From: Salvelinus alpinus
Lineage: Eukaryota; Chordata; Actinopteri; Salmoniformes; Salmonidae
Length of the DNA stretch: 64,000 bases
Assembly (NCBI RefSeq): GCF_045679555.1
Contig: NC_092094.1
Coordinates: 37,917,430-37,981,429 of the forward strand
Direction of reading: 5' to 3'
This document shows positions 11,406 to 64,000 of this stretch, in pieces. Every line of letters starts with the position of its first letter. Position 1 is the first letter of the stretch. Made by a program: the position numbers and the translations under genes. The notes below the pieces were generated by a model, which ran no database searches, was not told where the DNA came from, and was given only the letters and a program-made list of their open reading frames with translations.

Positions 11406-12390
11406 CGGCTTACTCCAGGCGCCCGCTGGGTGTCCCGGCGTTCCATGTTCATTGCATTGGCTCCTCCTAGCCTTCGAAAATAGCCAACAAAGATAAACAG
11501 ATACCTAGATAGATGGCATAGCTATGACTAATTAAAATATTGTTAATAATAGAGTGCAACATTTCAGTAATTATCTTTCCCAAATGAACACATCCACAAG
11601 ACAGTCAGCGATTGTAACTCATCAGAGATAACGACGTTCACTACTTACTATAGTTAGGTATATTTATTCCCCCATTTCCATATGCAACGATACATGAGAT
11701 ATGTCGACAGAACATACAAAGCATTTCATATAGTTAGCCCATTTGATAAAGCGAGACGATATCTTACCGAAGTCCTCGACCTTTAACTGTCAATGTTTCT
11801 GGGTTAGCTAGCTAGCTACAACCATGCAAAGGCAGTTATTTAAAAAAAATAAAAAATATATATTGCAAATGACTTCACTTATCACTCAAAGCTGCTCAAG
11901 TTACTTTGTCGCGAACACATTATTCCACAGTACCAAACAAGTGCTTTGAAGTCATCATCGTTCATGGAGTTTAAAATATATTTCTGTATTGATCATGATT
12001 CTTATTAGGGTAAATTTGTTTTATATATATACATGATGGAAGATGAAAGTATTTATGAAAGGCTTATAGAATAGTTCTGAATGCATCATTGTTTTTGTTT
12101 TCTTAACTGTCATTTGTAATTAATTGTAGGTCTGGCTGCTGACGGTGACTATTCTTATCACGTCGCACAATGTTTGTGGTATGACACAGCTCATTTACTC
12201 AGGCAAGATATTCTAGAAAAATACTAACACTCAGTCGACATGCGCAAAGTGATTCATTCACATTCGAATGTTGCTCATGAGCACAGCTCGTGTGCAGATA
12301 AAGGAAGCACGGGACTGGAAGCTCTCAACACAGCACCAATGACAACACCACTCCCGAAAAAGTGACAACTGAACCGTTTAATAATTTGCG
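11406..12390. other. Intergenic, BBS2-metallothionein
   Basis: A short GC-rich patch at 11408-11465 could mark an old CpG-rich promoter of BBS2, but I cannot tie it to an exon. The remainder is AT-rich with no reading frame, tRNA or repeat that I recognise. Confidence 0.3.
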
Positions 12391-12394
12391 TACC

Positions 12395-12401
12395 GTGTGC
12401 A
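12395..12401 (-). promoter_or_regulatory. Distal metal-response element of metallothionein
   Basis: Reads TGCACAC on the minus strand, fitting the MRE core TGCRCNC bound by MTF-1. It lies about 545 bases upstream of the TATA box. Known trout metallothionein promoters have a distal MRE group at about this distance (family knowledge). Confidence 0.5.
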
Positions 12402-12875
12402 CTGTGCACGGTAACGATGACTGTCCAACCGAAAACCAGTCAACAATGTAGTGATTTGTAAATCGTAGTTTTAATATATATTTCCAAATACACTAGGCCT
12501 ATTCAAATTCTTCCCGACAAGTAATATAATTATATTAACTTTTCGCATTCTAATCTATAGGCCTATGTCTAGATTAGATTATAGTATATAACAATTAAAA
12601 TCATCATGAATTTGAACATTACATTTAGATCGTGCCTGTAAAATAACAATATAATGGCTTGATTGATTACAACACTCCAGACCCTGGGGGTTATTGAAGG
12701 CATTCCTAAAAACAAAAAAGATCCCAATAAATGTTTGTATAGTTAAATAAATAAGGGTGTAGCCTTAATTAATCGATGATCAACGTGGTAATCAGGTTAT
12801 GTAACAGGCTATGGAATTTGGAAACAATAGGAAACTCTTCCTTGATTATTTTCGCGCAGTATAATGAAATAACCC

Positions 12876-12882
12876 GGGTGCA
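12876..12882 (-). promoter_or_regulatory. Proximal metal-response element
   Basis: Reads TGCACCC on the minus strand, a match to TGCRCNC, about 60 bases upstream of the TATA box. Part of a pair with the element at 12913. Confidence 0.6.
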
Positions 12883-12912
12883 AACCCTGAGCGTCTGAAC
12901 GCGAGACTGTTT

Positions 12913-12919
12913 TGCACAC
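12913..12919 (+). promoter_or_regulatory. Proximal metal-response element
   Basis: Reads TGCACAC followed by GGCAC, a good match to the extended MRE consensus. It is 22 bases upstream of the TATA box, the usual place for the strongest MRE in metallothionein genes. Confidence 0.7.
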
Positions 12920-12940
12920 GGCACCCGTCTGTCCTGACGC

Positions 12941-12947
12941 TATAAAA
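12941..12947 (+). promoter_or_regulatory. TATA box of metallothionein
   Basis: TATAAAA located 108 bases upstream of the metallothionein start codon, which leaves room for a 5' untranslated leader of about 75-80 bases. Two MREs lie just upstream. Confidence 0.75.
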
Positions 12948-13048
12948 ACGGTGCTTCGCCAAAGAGAAATTTAAAGCTTACAACTCAACAGTGAAATTAA
13001 GCTGAAATACTTCATTTGGAAAAATAATCGCGATCAAAAACTGAAAAA

Positions 13049-13816
13049 ATGGATCCTTGTGAATGCTCTAAAAGTAAGTTTTCATGTATATTGATTAATA
13101 TAATCATAATGTAGGCCTATTTATTCGAAAACCAATTACCTGTCATTTTGATTATCTATTAACGCAACTGTCTATTTGTAGCTGGCTCTTGCAACTGCGG
13201 TGGATCCTGCAAGTGTTCCAACTGCGCATGCACCAGTTGTAAGAAAAGTAAGTTTTTTGGTTTTGTTACGTTGTAAATACCACTCGTCAAATAAACTCGT
13301 CATGTTCTGAGCGCCGACTTCTCTCTCATGCTGGCTTCACCTAAGGAAATGACTTGATAACTGCAATTTCGGCAGAAATTCAACTGCACAACTTATAAAA
13401 AGAAATGTAATTTTTTAATACTATCATTTGTTTACCAGCATGATGGCTGTACTTGATGGTTGACACTGTTGGCCATTAGAACATGTGTTTCTCAATGAGT
13501 TCAAAGCATGGTTGGTCAATACCATCTTCCCACTTAGTTATGAACACCTGGTAGCCTAATTAGGCTCTTCAAGAGGACTCTGAACAAGGAAGGCTTTGAT
13601 TAAGTTGACCACACCTGGGGAGACAAGTTGACAACTCATCTTAGAGCCTTATTAATGGGTTTGTCTGTCATTGGTCAATAGTCTGTCATTGGTCATCAAT
13701 AATCGATTGTTTTTGTCCCATCAGGTTGCTGCCCCTGCTGTCCTTCCGACTGCAGTAAATGTGCTTCAGGCTGTGTGTGCAAGGGCAAGACCTGCGATAC
13801 CAGCTGCTGTCAGTGA
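13049..13816 (+). CDS. mt: Metallothionein (60 residues, three exons)
   Basis: A cytosolic cysteine-rich protein that binds zinc, copper and cadmium and buffers metals and oxidants. Exons 13049-13073, 13182-13247 and 13725-13816 join in frame to 61 codons including TGA. The product starts MDPCECSK and ends KTCDTSCCQ. It has 20 cysteines: 9 in the N-terminal beta domain (exons 1-2) and 11 in the alpha domain (exon 3), in the CxC, CC and CxCC patterns typical of fish metallothionein. All splice sites are GT/AG, and the exon borders fall after SK and KK as in other vertebrates. The protein matches what I recall of salmonid MT; I cannot say whether it is the A or the B paralogue. Regulation by MTF-1 is expected from the MREs upstream. 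Nothing in the gene looks broken. Confidence 0.97.
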
Positions 13817-13913
13817 GGCCTGGTGCATGACTGTGACAATGCAGTCATTCCCTACGAAATTGGTTGTACCATCTTGAGCCTAGATTTAGTACTTTGTCTG
13901 TTAAATGTAAGAA

Positions 13914-13919
13914 AATAAA
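13914..13919 (+). terminator. Polyadenylation signal of metallothionein
   Basis: AATAAA 98 bases after the stop codon, the only canonical signal close downstream. Confidence 0.75.
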
Positions 13920-14069
13920 TTGCATATAACTTATTCGAGTTTGACTTTCATTTGGGTTACTGGGGGTGGGCAACAACACAATGTTTAGTTACCTTCCGAT
14001 GTCTACATGTTTCTTGATTCCCTCCCAAATTAAAAGTGGGGGATTCACATAGTTAACCATAGGTTTCCA

Positions 14070-14650
14070 TTTAAGATTTTATTTTTTGTACTGGCAATTT
14101 GTCTAAATACAAAATTGAATTCTTAACAGATCCCCATTAGCTGTTCTTGGGGTCGAAACACTAAGGCTCTTACATCAAACAAGAGAACAGTAAATAGCGT
14201 TACACATACAAAATGTATTACACTAAACCGTGTGTGCTAGCATGTCTTAACATTACCTGCTGTTCCGTAAGGTGAATTATTAGTTTTGAATCTGATCTTA
14301 CTGCTTGCATCAGTTACCTGTGGACTGTTCTATGTAATACTGTGTGCCTCCCATAGTCTTCGGGATTTTAAGACCTTTAAGCATGTCTTGTGGCATGGGT
14401 GTCCGAGCTGCCCTGTTCTGAGCAAATTGTACATTTCCTAAGTCTCTGTGGCACCTGACCACACTACTGAACAGTAGTCCAGCTGTGACAACTAGGGCCG
14501 GTAGGACCTGCCTTGTTAGCGATAAGGTAGAGCAGTGCTTTATGGACAGACTTCTAAGTCTAAGCTACTGTTGTATCACAGTTTTGATCATGACAATTTA
14601 CAATCCAGGGTTACTCCAAGCAGTTCGTGGTTAATATTTAGCTAGTTAGG
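14070..14650. repeat. Diverged interspersed repeat (probable LINE relic)
   Basis: Contains phrases common to a widespread salmonid repeat, such as ACAGATCCCCATTAGCTG near 14128 and the TACAATCCAGGGTTACTCCA block near 14600. There is no reading frame of note. The family name is uncertain. Confidence 0.45.
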
Positions 14651-49124
<34,474 letters not shown>

Positions 49125-49257
49125 CCCCAAAATACCTTCAAGCCCCAGCCACACCCACCCTTTTCATCAACTGTCAGATTTTGTTTTGCTTCGTCCCCAT
49201 TTTATGTTTCTTTGTCCTTATTCGTTGCTCCATATTTGTATTTTTTTCATAAATTGA

Positions 49258-49263
49258 AATAAA
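49258..49263 (+). terminator. Polyadenylation signal of NUP93
   Basis: AATAAA 134 bases after the NUP93 stop codon, in an AT-rich 3' untranslated region. Confidence 0.7.
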
Positions 49264-49512
49264 ATGTCAGTTAAATTTAATTTCTTACGCCTTCATTTAA
49301 TTTGATTCATTTGCATTTAGTATTTCAGTTTGCTTTTTTTTAAATTATTATTATGCGTCATGGTCATCTATACAATTATTAGTAGTATGAGTACTACCTG
49401 GATTTAAAGTAAACTGAAGGAAGTACTGTTAGAGTCATTTGGAATTTTTGATTTAATTGTGCCTTTTGATATTATTTTATGGTAAAAGGCATATTTTGAG
49501 ATTTTGGCAATG

Positions 49513-49625
49513 AAGCCCTTTTTTCTATTTACCCAGAGTCAGATGAACTCTTGCTGCTAAAACTGCACACTGTACCATAAAAATGGTACCCATGAGTTAA
49601 TCTGACTAAATAGAAAAAAGGGCTT
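49513..49625. repeat. Long imperfect hairpin downstream of NUP93
   Basis: The left arm 49513-49550 (AAGCCCTTTTTTCTATTTA, a 6-base CCCAGA bulge, then GTCAGATGAACTC) pairs with the right arm 49594-49625 (ending TAAATAGAAAAAAGGGCTT). The loop contains its own perfect palindrome, GTACCATAAAAATGGTAC, at 572-589 of the 49 kb block (49572-49589). It could be a tiny palindromic transposon or a transcribed hairpin; no known RNA family recognised. Confidence 0.8.
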
Positions 49626-51690
49626 AATTGCCAGGATCTCCAACTATTCCTCAGACATGGCCTGCCTATAGTCATAGAAGCAACAGGAAATTGGGAATCA
49701 TATTGAACTAACCATAATCCAGTGGTCCAGGAAGAACTAAATCTTGCAAGCAGTTTTGTCTTCACCAGAAGATGTGTGTTCTACATTGAATCCACCTCCA
49801 CAGTCGATAAAAATGTCATTTGGAAAAACCAATGATTTTATCAAGGTATCATGTCAAACTGAAACCGGCAGCTAATACGATTTTGTGGGTGCTAGAACGA
49901 CAATTCAGCATCCACTGTGTACTCTGTAAATTGGTCAAACTGCACACCCACACATACAAAATTGTATCCCTGCTGGTGGTTATCTATAAGGAATTACATG
50001 ATGATATACCAATCTTTGCTACTAGTTATACCTGATTGATTTGCTTAGAAAGGTCTGTTTCTTTGGATAACATCTCCCCTTTCTATGACTACACTATCAG
50101 CAGCTGGAGAAATACTACTCTGAGTAGGTGAGAGGAACTGTATTGAACGTACATTGTGATGGGCCCTATCATGTATGACACTGCTACACTTATTGGCAGA
50201 TGGTTAGAAAGCAAGGAAATGCCCTGAGAGAACACAGATGGGAGTCTGCTTGGCTGCGCTAGATTGTCGAGAAGCCTTTCCTCTCAAACTGATTCTATTG
50301 TCACCACAGGGGACTTGTCTTCATTATGGAGAGAACCAAATTGACTGTGCAGGCTCTTTTAATGCAGTTTTTTAACTTCACTCACAGCCCTTATCATCAT
50401 GAGTTCTGGAGACAATGCCCTTGCTACGCACCACATCTGCTCTGGTGAAGATCAGTCTGGAGCTCTCTGTGGAAAAGACATGGACTTCTGCCAAGGTTGA
50501 TCCACTCTCAGGTGTGTGTGCTGCAGCTGGTGTTGTGAATCAGGCCGATGCCACACACCTGCTATAACCCGGCTATTTCACAACACCAGGGTGGCACTGC
50601 ACCACTGCCAACGAGACGCCAATGGGCAAGCAACAGAAGCAGCTTTGAGGAGCGGAAGAGTTCCTACGGTTCACCTGATGAAATGTCTGCTGTGATTTTA
50701 AATTCACTGTCGTGTAAAAGCATTTGATTAAACTTGTTTTATGATATTGTGAGTTTTTACTTTATTTAATAATGGAGGACAATTATGCCCCAAGGAGGCA
50801 AATACACTAATTTATTTGTATTCCAGGAGGAAATGCTTTGTTAAAAAGTTATATTTTCAGGATATACTGTAAGTAATAAAACAAAGTTACATTTTGGCCC
50901 AAATGCAGTCAGGGGGATCAACAGTTTTGAATAGTAAGGCTTCTATACCAAGAATTGTCTGCAGGGTCAGCGGTTTAATGGAAACTCAATGAAAGGGAAC
51001 ATATACTGCTGCTGGCACAACATGGTTGCTCAGCTGAGACTGTAACAGTCATTTACCATGGTGTTTTACACAACATGACCAACTGATACCAAGGTCATCC
51101 TTTAACTGAGGCAGTGAAGTGGTAAACACACACCAAAACATTCCAAGCATGACTGTTTAGGGGATGACTTTTACATAGCAAGAATGAGGTCACCTGAAAG
51201 TTATTCCGTAGTGGCAAGTTTATCAAGATATAAATATTCAATTATTTTATAAGGATCCCCTTTGTCTATTGTTTGGTTTAATACTGAATGGCTGGGCTCA
51301 GGAGAAGTCAGGGATCATTTAAATGGAGATTTTGAAGGTGATGGAGCTGTCTCCCAAACTTGTTGCCTTTCCATGTCTTCAATATAAATATTTTCAATTT
51401 CTCCCATCCTTGGGAGGCCCCTTTACATCAATATGGAATAAGAGGAAGGTAACAGTTCCTCCTCAGAAGCAATACCTTATGGAGAAGGGTTTACCTCTTC
51501 TATCTTTGTGACTTTCTGCCAAGGTTATCTTGCCTTAGATCACAAGTTAATCTATGTAATAAGGAGGTTCACAAGCCCTCAGGGGGTTAGTTATAAATAC
51601 AAATTGCTCTCATGGAGTTCCAAATAGGTTTAGTGAACTGAACATTGACTTATCTCAACATGGCCAAAGGCACTTCCTGCCTTTTTCAAG
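49626..51690. other. Intergenic, NUP93-SLC12A3
   Basis: Two kilobases with no exon, RNA gene or repeat that I recognise. An AATAAA-like signal near 50873 has no gene attached. The right part is the SLC12A3 upstream region. Confidence 0.35.
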
Positions 51691-51693
51691 ACA

Positions 51694-51699
51694 TATAAA
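51694..51699 (+). promoter_or_regulatory. Likely TATA box of SLC12A3
   Basis: TATAAA 58 bases upstream of the SLC12A3 ATG. This would give a very short 5' untranslated leader of about 30 bases. Confidence 0.5.
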
Positions 51700-51756
51700 G
51701 CCCCTCATGCCACCATTTGTTTCCTATTACATGAAAACTTTGGTCTTCCACTCCAA

Positions 51757-59249
<7,493 letters not shown>

Positions 59250-59816
59250 TATCTGTTTTAACCATGTTCAATGAAATCCCCCAATGGTCAAGGAAAATAA
59301 CATTGTTATTGTCATAAATGATAATGCATTAGATGTGCTCTGGTAGAAGTCGTCTGGTTATGACATTTCACTTCATTCATTATCATCAGTACTAGACACA
59401 TTAGCCATCTGTGAAAAATGTGATTAGATTTAACGTCATCATCATTATCATCATCATCAGTACCAGAAGCATTGTTGTCATTATCATCATTAAGCAGTAG
59501 TAAAAAAAAAACATTCTTGATTGTTAAACGTGTGCTTGATGATAGAAGTTTTGAAGTGTAACACCAGTGTGTATTTTTAATTGTCTATACATTTTTATTG
59601 TGCCTATTTAATTTGGAACGTAAGCAACACAGGTAAATGGGATAACTAGGCTTCTTGTATTGTGTACCCCCTTGAAAACATCCCAATGTCACAATCATCA
59701 TTCCAGAACATTCCAGTTTGAAATTGAAATGTCCCCTTGAGTCCCCTGAGAAAAACAGTAATCTTATCAAACAAAGTAAGAACTTTCTTTTCTATTCAAA
59801 TGGGTATAGAATACAC
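59250..59816. other. SLC12A3 3' flank
   Basis: 3' untranslated region and downstream DNA. A run of CAT/TCA triplets lies at 59437-59490 (imperfect ATC microsatellite). No clear canonical polyadenylation signal close to the stop; the nearest is not convincing. Confidence 0.35.
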
Positions 59817-60400
59817 AGAGGTGTAAAGTAAAAATACTTTAAAGTACTACGTTTTTTGGGTTATCTGTACTTTACTTTACTATTTATATTTTTGACAACT
59901 TTGACTTTTACTCTGCTATATTCCTAAAGAAAATAATGTACGTTTTACTCCATACATTTCCCCTGACACCCAAAAGCCCTCGTTACATTTTTAAAGCTTA
60001 GCAGGACAGGAAAATCATCAAATTCACACACTTATCAAGAGAACATCCCTGGTCATCCCTACTGCATCTGATCTGGCAGACTAACTAAACACAAATACTT
60101 TGTAAATTATGTCTGAGTGTTGGAGTGTGCCCCTGGCTATCAGTAAATAAAAAATATAAAAATAATTGTGAAGTCTGGTTTGCTTAATAGAAGGAATTTG
60201 AAATGATTTATACTTTTACTTTTGATACTTAAGTATATTTTAGCAATTACATTTACTTTTGATATTTAAGTATATTTAAAACCAAATACTTTTTGACTTT
60301 TACTCAAGTAGTATTTTACTGGGTGACTTTTACTTGAGTCATTTTCTATTAAGGTATCTTTACTTTTACTCAAGTATGACAATTGGGTACTTTTTTCACA
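59817..60400. repeat. Interspersed repeat, probably a non-autonomous DNA element
   Basis: Begins GAGGTGTAAAGTAAAAATAC and ends in a run of TTTACTTTTACTCAAGTATG. The ends are rich in the inverted phrases AAAGTA/TACTTT. It matches a widespread salmonid repeat. It lies in the SLC12A3-HERPUD1 gap and has no reading frame. Confidence 0.55.
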
Positions 60401-60704
60401 ACTTTTTTCACAACTAAGGGCATTTTAGGGTAATATAATGCGCTTTAATGTCATGTGTTGGGACAGCCTGCAAGACCTAAAACTGAGAGAATGTGAACAC
60501 ACGGCGTTAACTAGGGAATATACTTATTTTCAAGTGGGGTCCCCTGTATTTTCTACTGTCAATTTGGGGTCGTGTGCAGAAAAAGTTTGCGAACCGCTGA
60601 TGAACTTCAACTTCATAGCTAGTATGTTAATCTTTGCAGAGCGTGTGCAATACAGACTGCTCCTGGAGCAGGAGCCTCCACGTCTGATCACGAGCCTTGG
60701 TTAT

Positions 60705-60723
60705 CCAATCACAGCAAGCCACC
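60705..60723 (+). promoter_or_regulatory. ERSE-like element upstream of HERPUD1
   Basis: CCAAT, nine bases, then CCACC: the ER-stress response element is CCAAT-N9-CCACG, so 9 of 10 fixed bases fit. It is 216 bases before the HERPUD1 ATG. HERPUD1 is a classic ATF6/XBP1 target (family knowledge). A separate CCACGTC lies at 60678-60684. Confidence 0.5.
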
Positions 60724-60938
60724 GTGTGTTTCCAAACAACATCCCTTTTCACAGAACTACAGGCTGTGTAGCTAGCTACTTACTTCCTCATCATCTCAAC
60801 TAAAAAGTTGTCGGCTGAATAAATTTATTCCTACTTTGTTTATCTGACATTTTAGCTAGATGATTAGATGCTGTAGTTACTTACTCCATTGATATTATAA
60901 CTAAGAGGTCGCGTTGGAGAGGTCACTAGAAAACAAAA

Positions 60939-62903
60939 ATGGACAACAGTGGTTTTCCTAACGTTAGACAAAAGACAATCACTCTTGTGATAAAAACACC
61001 GAATCAAGCCCACGGGGATCAAACGATTGAAGGAGTTGACACGGACTGGACAGTGAAAGAGTTGAAGAATCATTTATCGAGGGTGTACCCAAACAACCCG
61101 GTGAGTGATTGTGATAGCTAGCTAGCTAACTTGGCTAGCTAGCTACCCCATAACTAGCAAGCTAGCCAGTCCTCGCCAAGTTAGACTGGTCCAGTAAGTT
61201 AGCCAGCTATAATGTCATACTAGTAACGTTAGCTACTGTCAATAACAATCATGCAATCCAAACAGCTAGCTAGGCTATAAATAGTTGTGTATGTATAAAT
61301 CGTGGTTGCTGTCAGTGTGTGTTGTGTTGACATCTGTCCCCCTTTCCCCCCACAGACTGAAAGCGATCAGAGACTCATTTACTCTGGCAAGCTGCTCCCA
61401 GACCAACTGCATGTCAGAGATATTTTCAGAAAGGTACGTGTGTGTGCCTATTCACCTAAATATTAACTAGACATATTCTCAGAACTCTATCTATATACTG
61501 AGTTATGTGCCATCTGGTCAGATTGCTGGTATCGTCAGTAAAAAAAGTTATTGATTCAACATTATGTGCCTAGGGATTCAGTCTGCCTCCAGGGATCCAC
61601 AAATATGTGAAATTAGGCAGAGAATTGCTCAACCTAGGTCCTAGTTATTTTTTAGTATTACTGGATTACCTATACAGCTGTGCTGAACAGTGTGTATATT
61701 ATGTCAATTAATTACTATGCTAGAAGCTCAGATTAATGCAGAGAGCAAAACCTAGACAGTAAACTGAACTGGGCTTTGACATCCCTGGAGTTCAAGCCCA
61801 TAGAAGCCCCTCAGAACTATTGTTCTGTGTCAGGACTGTTGCGAATGCAGTCCCCTTTTCTGAACTACAGATCAGTCATATTTTGATCACTCGGTTCATG
61901 TTTAATGTTGCATTCACTACTTTTCTCAAGATTTTTCAATAGCCATTCTTTGTTATACATTTTTTACTTCAAAAGGTTGAATGAGTCTCCCTCTATGTTC
62001 CGTGCCATGAATGGATTTGATGTTACTGTGTCTTATGCCACCTGGGATATTGCATCATGTATGTATGTCTTCACAGACGGACCTAACACCCACTGTGCAC
62101 CTGGTGTGTGCAGTCAGAACTCAGCCCAGAGGTCCACTAGGAGCAAGACCAAAGGTAAAGTACCCCATATGAAACCCCATCTCAAACTGTGACATGTACT
62201 CTATGTGAAGGTTATGATGTAGACCTAGGTGAAGCTATTTGAAATATACTCATTAAATAGCCTCAGTTGTTGCTCCCCTAGATATTGTGCCAAACCAGGA
62301 AACTTTTTTGTTTTTAGTTCTGCCGTGCCTGTGATTCCCTTGTGTTCTCCTTTAGAAACCCTACACACCTCATGAATATTATCTAGTAGCTATAATTGGG
62401 AACTCCCGGAGCTGACAACGGACAATCAAAGCCAGACATTCAGATTAGGAAAAAGACACCTCACACGGTTGATAAGGGATAATTTGATAAGCCAAAACGC
62501 CCTATCAGCTAAATCGTCTAAATTATTACCCCAGTCAGTGGTTGAGGAGGTGTCAGAGCTGAGGCTGTTCTGGCCTCTGGAGAGAGGAGTCCCAGCTCAG
62601 TGGATAGCAGGAGACAGGTGCACAACTACTCTCATTAGGAATCTCTGGAGACCATAACATTGCTTCTCTGAAAATTCACTGCAGCCACTTTGTACAGTAT
62701 GTATGTCCGCACATGTGGTGTTAACACCATGTCTCACTTTTGATTCAGGTCAGAGAGCCAGAACCACAACCCTCTGCCATGCCAACCAGACAGAACCCAG
62801 AGGGTGCCACCCCAGCCCCATCTGTGCCCACTGAACCAGAGCTGAGACAACGCAGGTACACTTCCACCTCTCCCGCCCCACCCGCATGGCCTGGCACTAC
62901 AAC
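60939..62903 (+). CDS. herpud1: HERPUD1, first four exons (gene continues beyond window)
   Basis: HERPUD1 is an ER-membrane ubiquitin-like protein induced by ER stress that helps the HRD1 complex degrade misfolded proteins. Exons 60939-61100, 61356-61433, 62077-62154 and 62749-62903 join in frame. Residues about 11-95 form the ubiquitin-like domain (KTITLVIKTPNQ, VKELKNHLSRVYPNNP, DQRLIYSGKLLPDQLHVRD, PTVHLVCAVRTQ), followed by a Pro-rich linker with ELRQRRYTS, matching the GLRQRE region of human. The exon ends in phase 2. The rest, with the two hairpin membrane segments, would lie to the right of 64000. The last intron holds a Tc1 element from 63239. No break seen in the part present. Confidence 0.93.
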
Positions 62904-63238
62904 GTGAGTTAACTGGACAAGTGAATTCTTTGCATAATGCTGGTGATATTAGTACCATATAAACTAATAAACAACAACACTTCGGCTTATATGTAATATA
63001 TACATTTTACAATACTTATATTTTGTTTGTTTTTAGTCCTAGCCTCCCTTTAACCTCCATCTCTCCCATCTATTTCTGATGTCCACCCAGTTTGATTTCT
63101 ATTTGCCATATATTTTTCACTGTGCTGTTTTGCAAAAGTTCTGAACCTATATACATTTTACAGACACAGTATATTTTACATTTGTTATCTTGTTGTCATT
63201 AGTCCCAACCTTCAGCTCCATTCAACCCCTCCCATCTA

Positions 63239-64000
63239 CAGTTGAAGTCAGAAGTTTACATACACCTTAGCCAAATACATTTAAACTCAGTTTTTCACAA
63301 TTCCTGACATTTAATACTAGTAAAAATTCCCTGTCTTCAGTCAGTTAGGACACCACTATTTTAAGAATATGAAATGTCAGAATAATAGTAGAGAGAATGA
63401 TTTATTTCAGCTTTTATTTCTTTCATCACATTCCCAGCGGGTCAGAAGTTTACATACACTCAATTAGTATTTGGTAGCATTGCCTTTAAATTGTTTAACT
63501 TTGGTCAAACGTTTCAGGTAGCCTTCCACAAGCTTCCCACAATAAGTTGGGTGAATTTTGGCTCATTCCTCCTGACAGAGCTGGTGTAACTGAGTCAGGT
63601 TTGTAGGCCTCCTTGCTCGCACACGCTTTTTCAGTTCTGCCCACAAATTTTCTATAGGATTGAGGTCAGGGCTTTGTGATGGCCACTCCAATACCTTGAC
63701 TTTGTTGTCCTTAAGCCATTTTGCCACAACTTAGGAAGTATGCTTGGGGTCATTGTCCATTTGGAAGCCTCGCCCTTTTTCCTCCAAACATAACGATGGT
63801 CATTATGACCAAACAGTTCTATTTATGTTTCATCAGACCAGAGGACATTTCTCCAAAAAGTACGATCTTTGTTCCTATGTGCAGTTGCAAACCGTAGTCT
63901 GGCTTTTTTATGGCGGTTTTGGAGCAGTGGCTTCTTCCTTGCTGAGTGGCCTTTCAGGTTATGTCGATATAGGACTTGTTTTACTGTGGATATAGATACT
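63239..64000 (-). mobile_element. Sleeping Beauty-type Tc1 element, cut by the window edge
   Basis: Starts CAGTTGAAGTCAGAAGTTTA after a TA, with the inner direct repeat GGGTCAGAAGTTTACATACA at about 63438. Minus-strand transposase blocks follow: [20 protein letters not shown]-like near 63690 and the ALYTN(Y)R-side sequence near 63900. It is the same family as 19672-21262 in the opposite orientation, inside a HERPUD1 intron. The left edge is complete; the state of the rest is unknown. Confidence 0.9.

Noticed and set aside
11404-11470. GC-rich patch with a minus-strand ATG as BBS2 first exon
   Set aside because: Its translation has no similarity to the BBS2 N-terminus, and true exon 1 homology is found at 9442-9546.
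49820-50035. 71-codon plus-strand frame between NUP93 and SLC12A3
   Set aside because: No start context, splice sites, or family resemblance; length is within chance for AT-rich DNA.

Overview
The window is vertebrate nuclear DNA, almost certainly from a salmonid fish. It carries the gene order BBS2 - metallothionein - NUP93 - SLC12A3 - HERPUD1, which is the conserved vertebrate block known from human 16q13. The spaces between exons are filled with repeats typical of salmonid genomes: Tc1/mariner elements of the Sleeping Beauty kind, tRNA-derived SINEs, L2/CR1-type LINEs and hAT elements.

Layout. 420-9546 (minus) holds all 17 exons of BBS2, a core BBSome subunit. The copy is dead: the first codons are displaced by a Tc1 remnant, exon 5 is split by a LINE, and there are two in-frame stops, at least four frameshifts and an in-frame deletion. 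Introns 9 and 14 carry an hAT-type non-autonomous element and a DIRS-like fossil. 13049-13816 (plus) is a three-exon, 60-residue metallothionein with a TATA box and metal-response elements. 16840-49124 (plus) is NUP93; its 20 coding exons join without a break into 820 codons. Its 14.9 kb second coding-gene intron is swollen by a LINE that was itself hit by a Sleeping Beauty-type element and an autonomous-type hAT. Its intron at 42749-45804 holds a 1.6 kb Tc1 element with an uninterrupted 340-residue transposase. 51757-59249 (plus) is SLC12A3 (thiazide-sensitive Na-Cl cotransporter); its 26 exons join into 1027 codons. 60939 to the right edge (plus) is HERPUD1, whose first four exons are in the window and whose remainder lies beyond it. 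A second Sleeping Beauty-type element begins at 63239 and runs off the end.

The genes do not form a pathway; they are neighbours by ancient synteny. I found no undescribed multi-gene system. The observations most worth following up are the multiply broken but exon-complete BBS2 (probably one of two copies left by the salmonid genome duplication), the apparently intact Tc1 element in NUP93, the three-layer transposon nest in NUP93, and a long imperfect hairpin just downstream of NUP93. All exon borders were read by eye from splice consensus and from remembered protein sequences of the families; no alignment was run.
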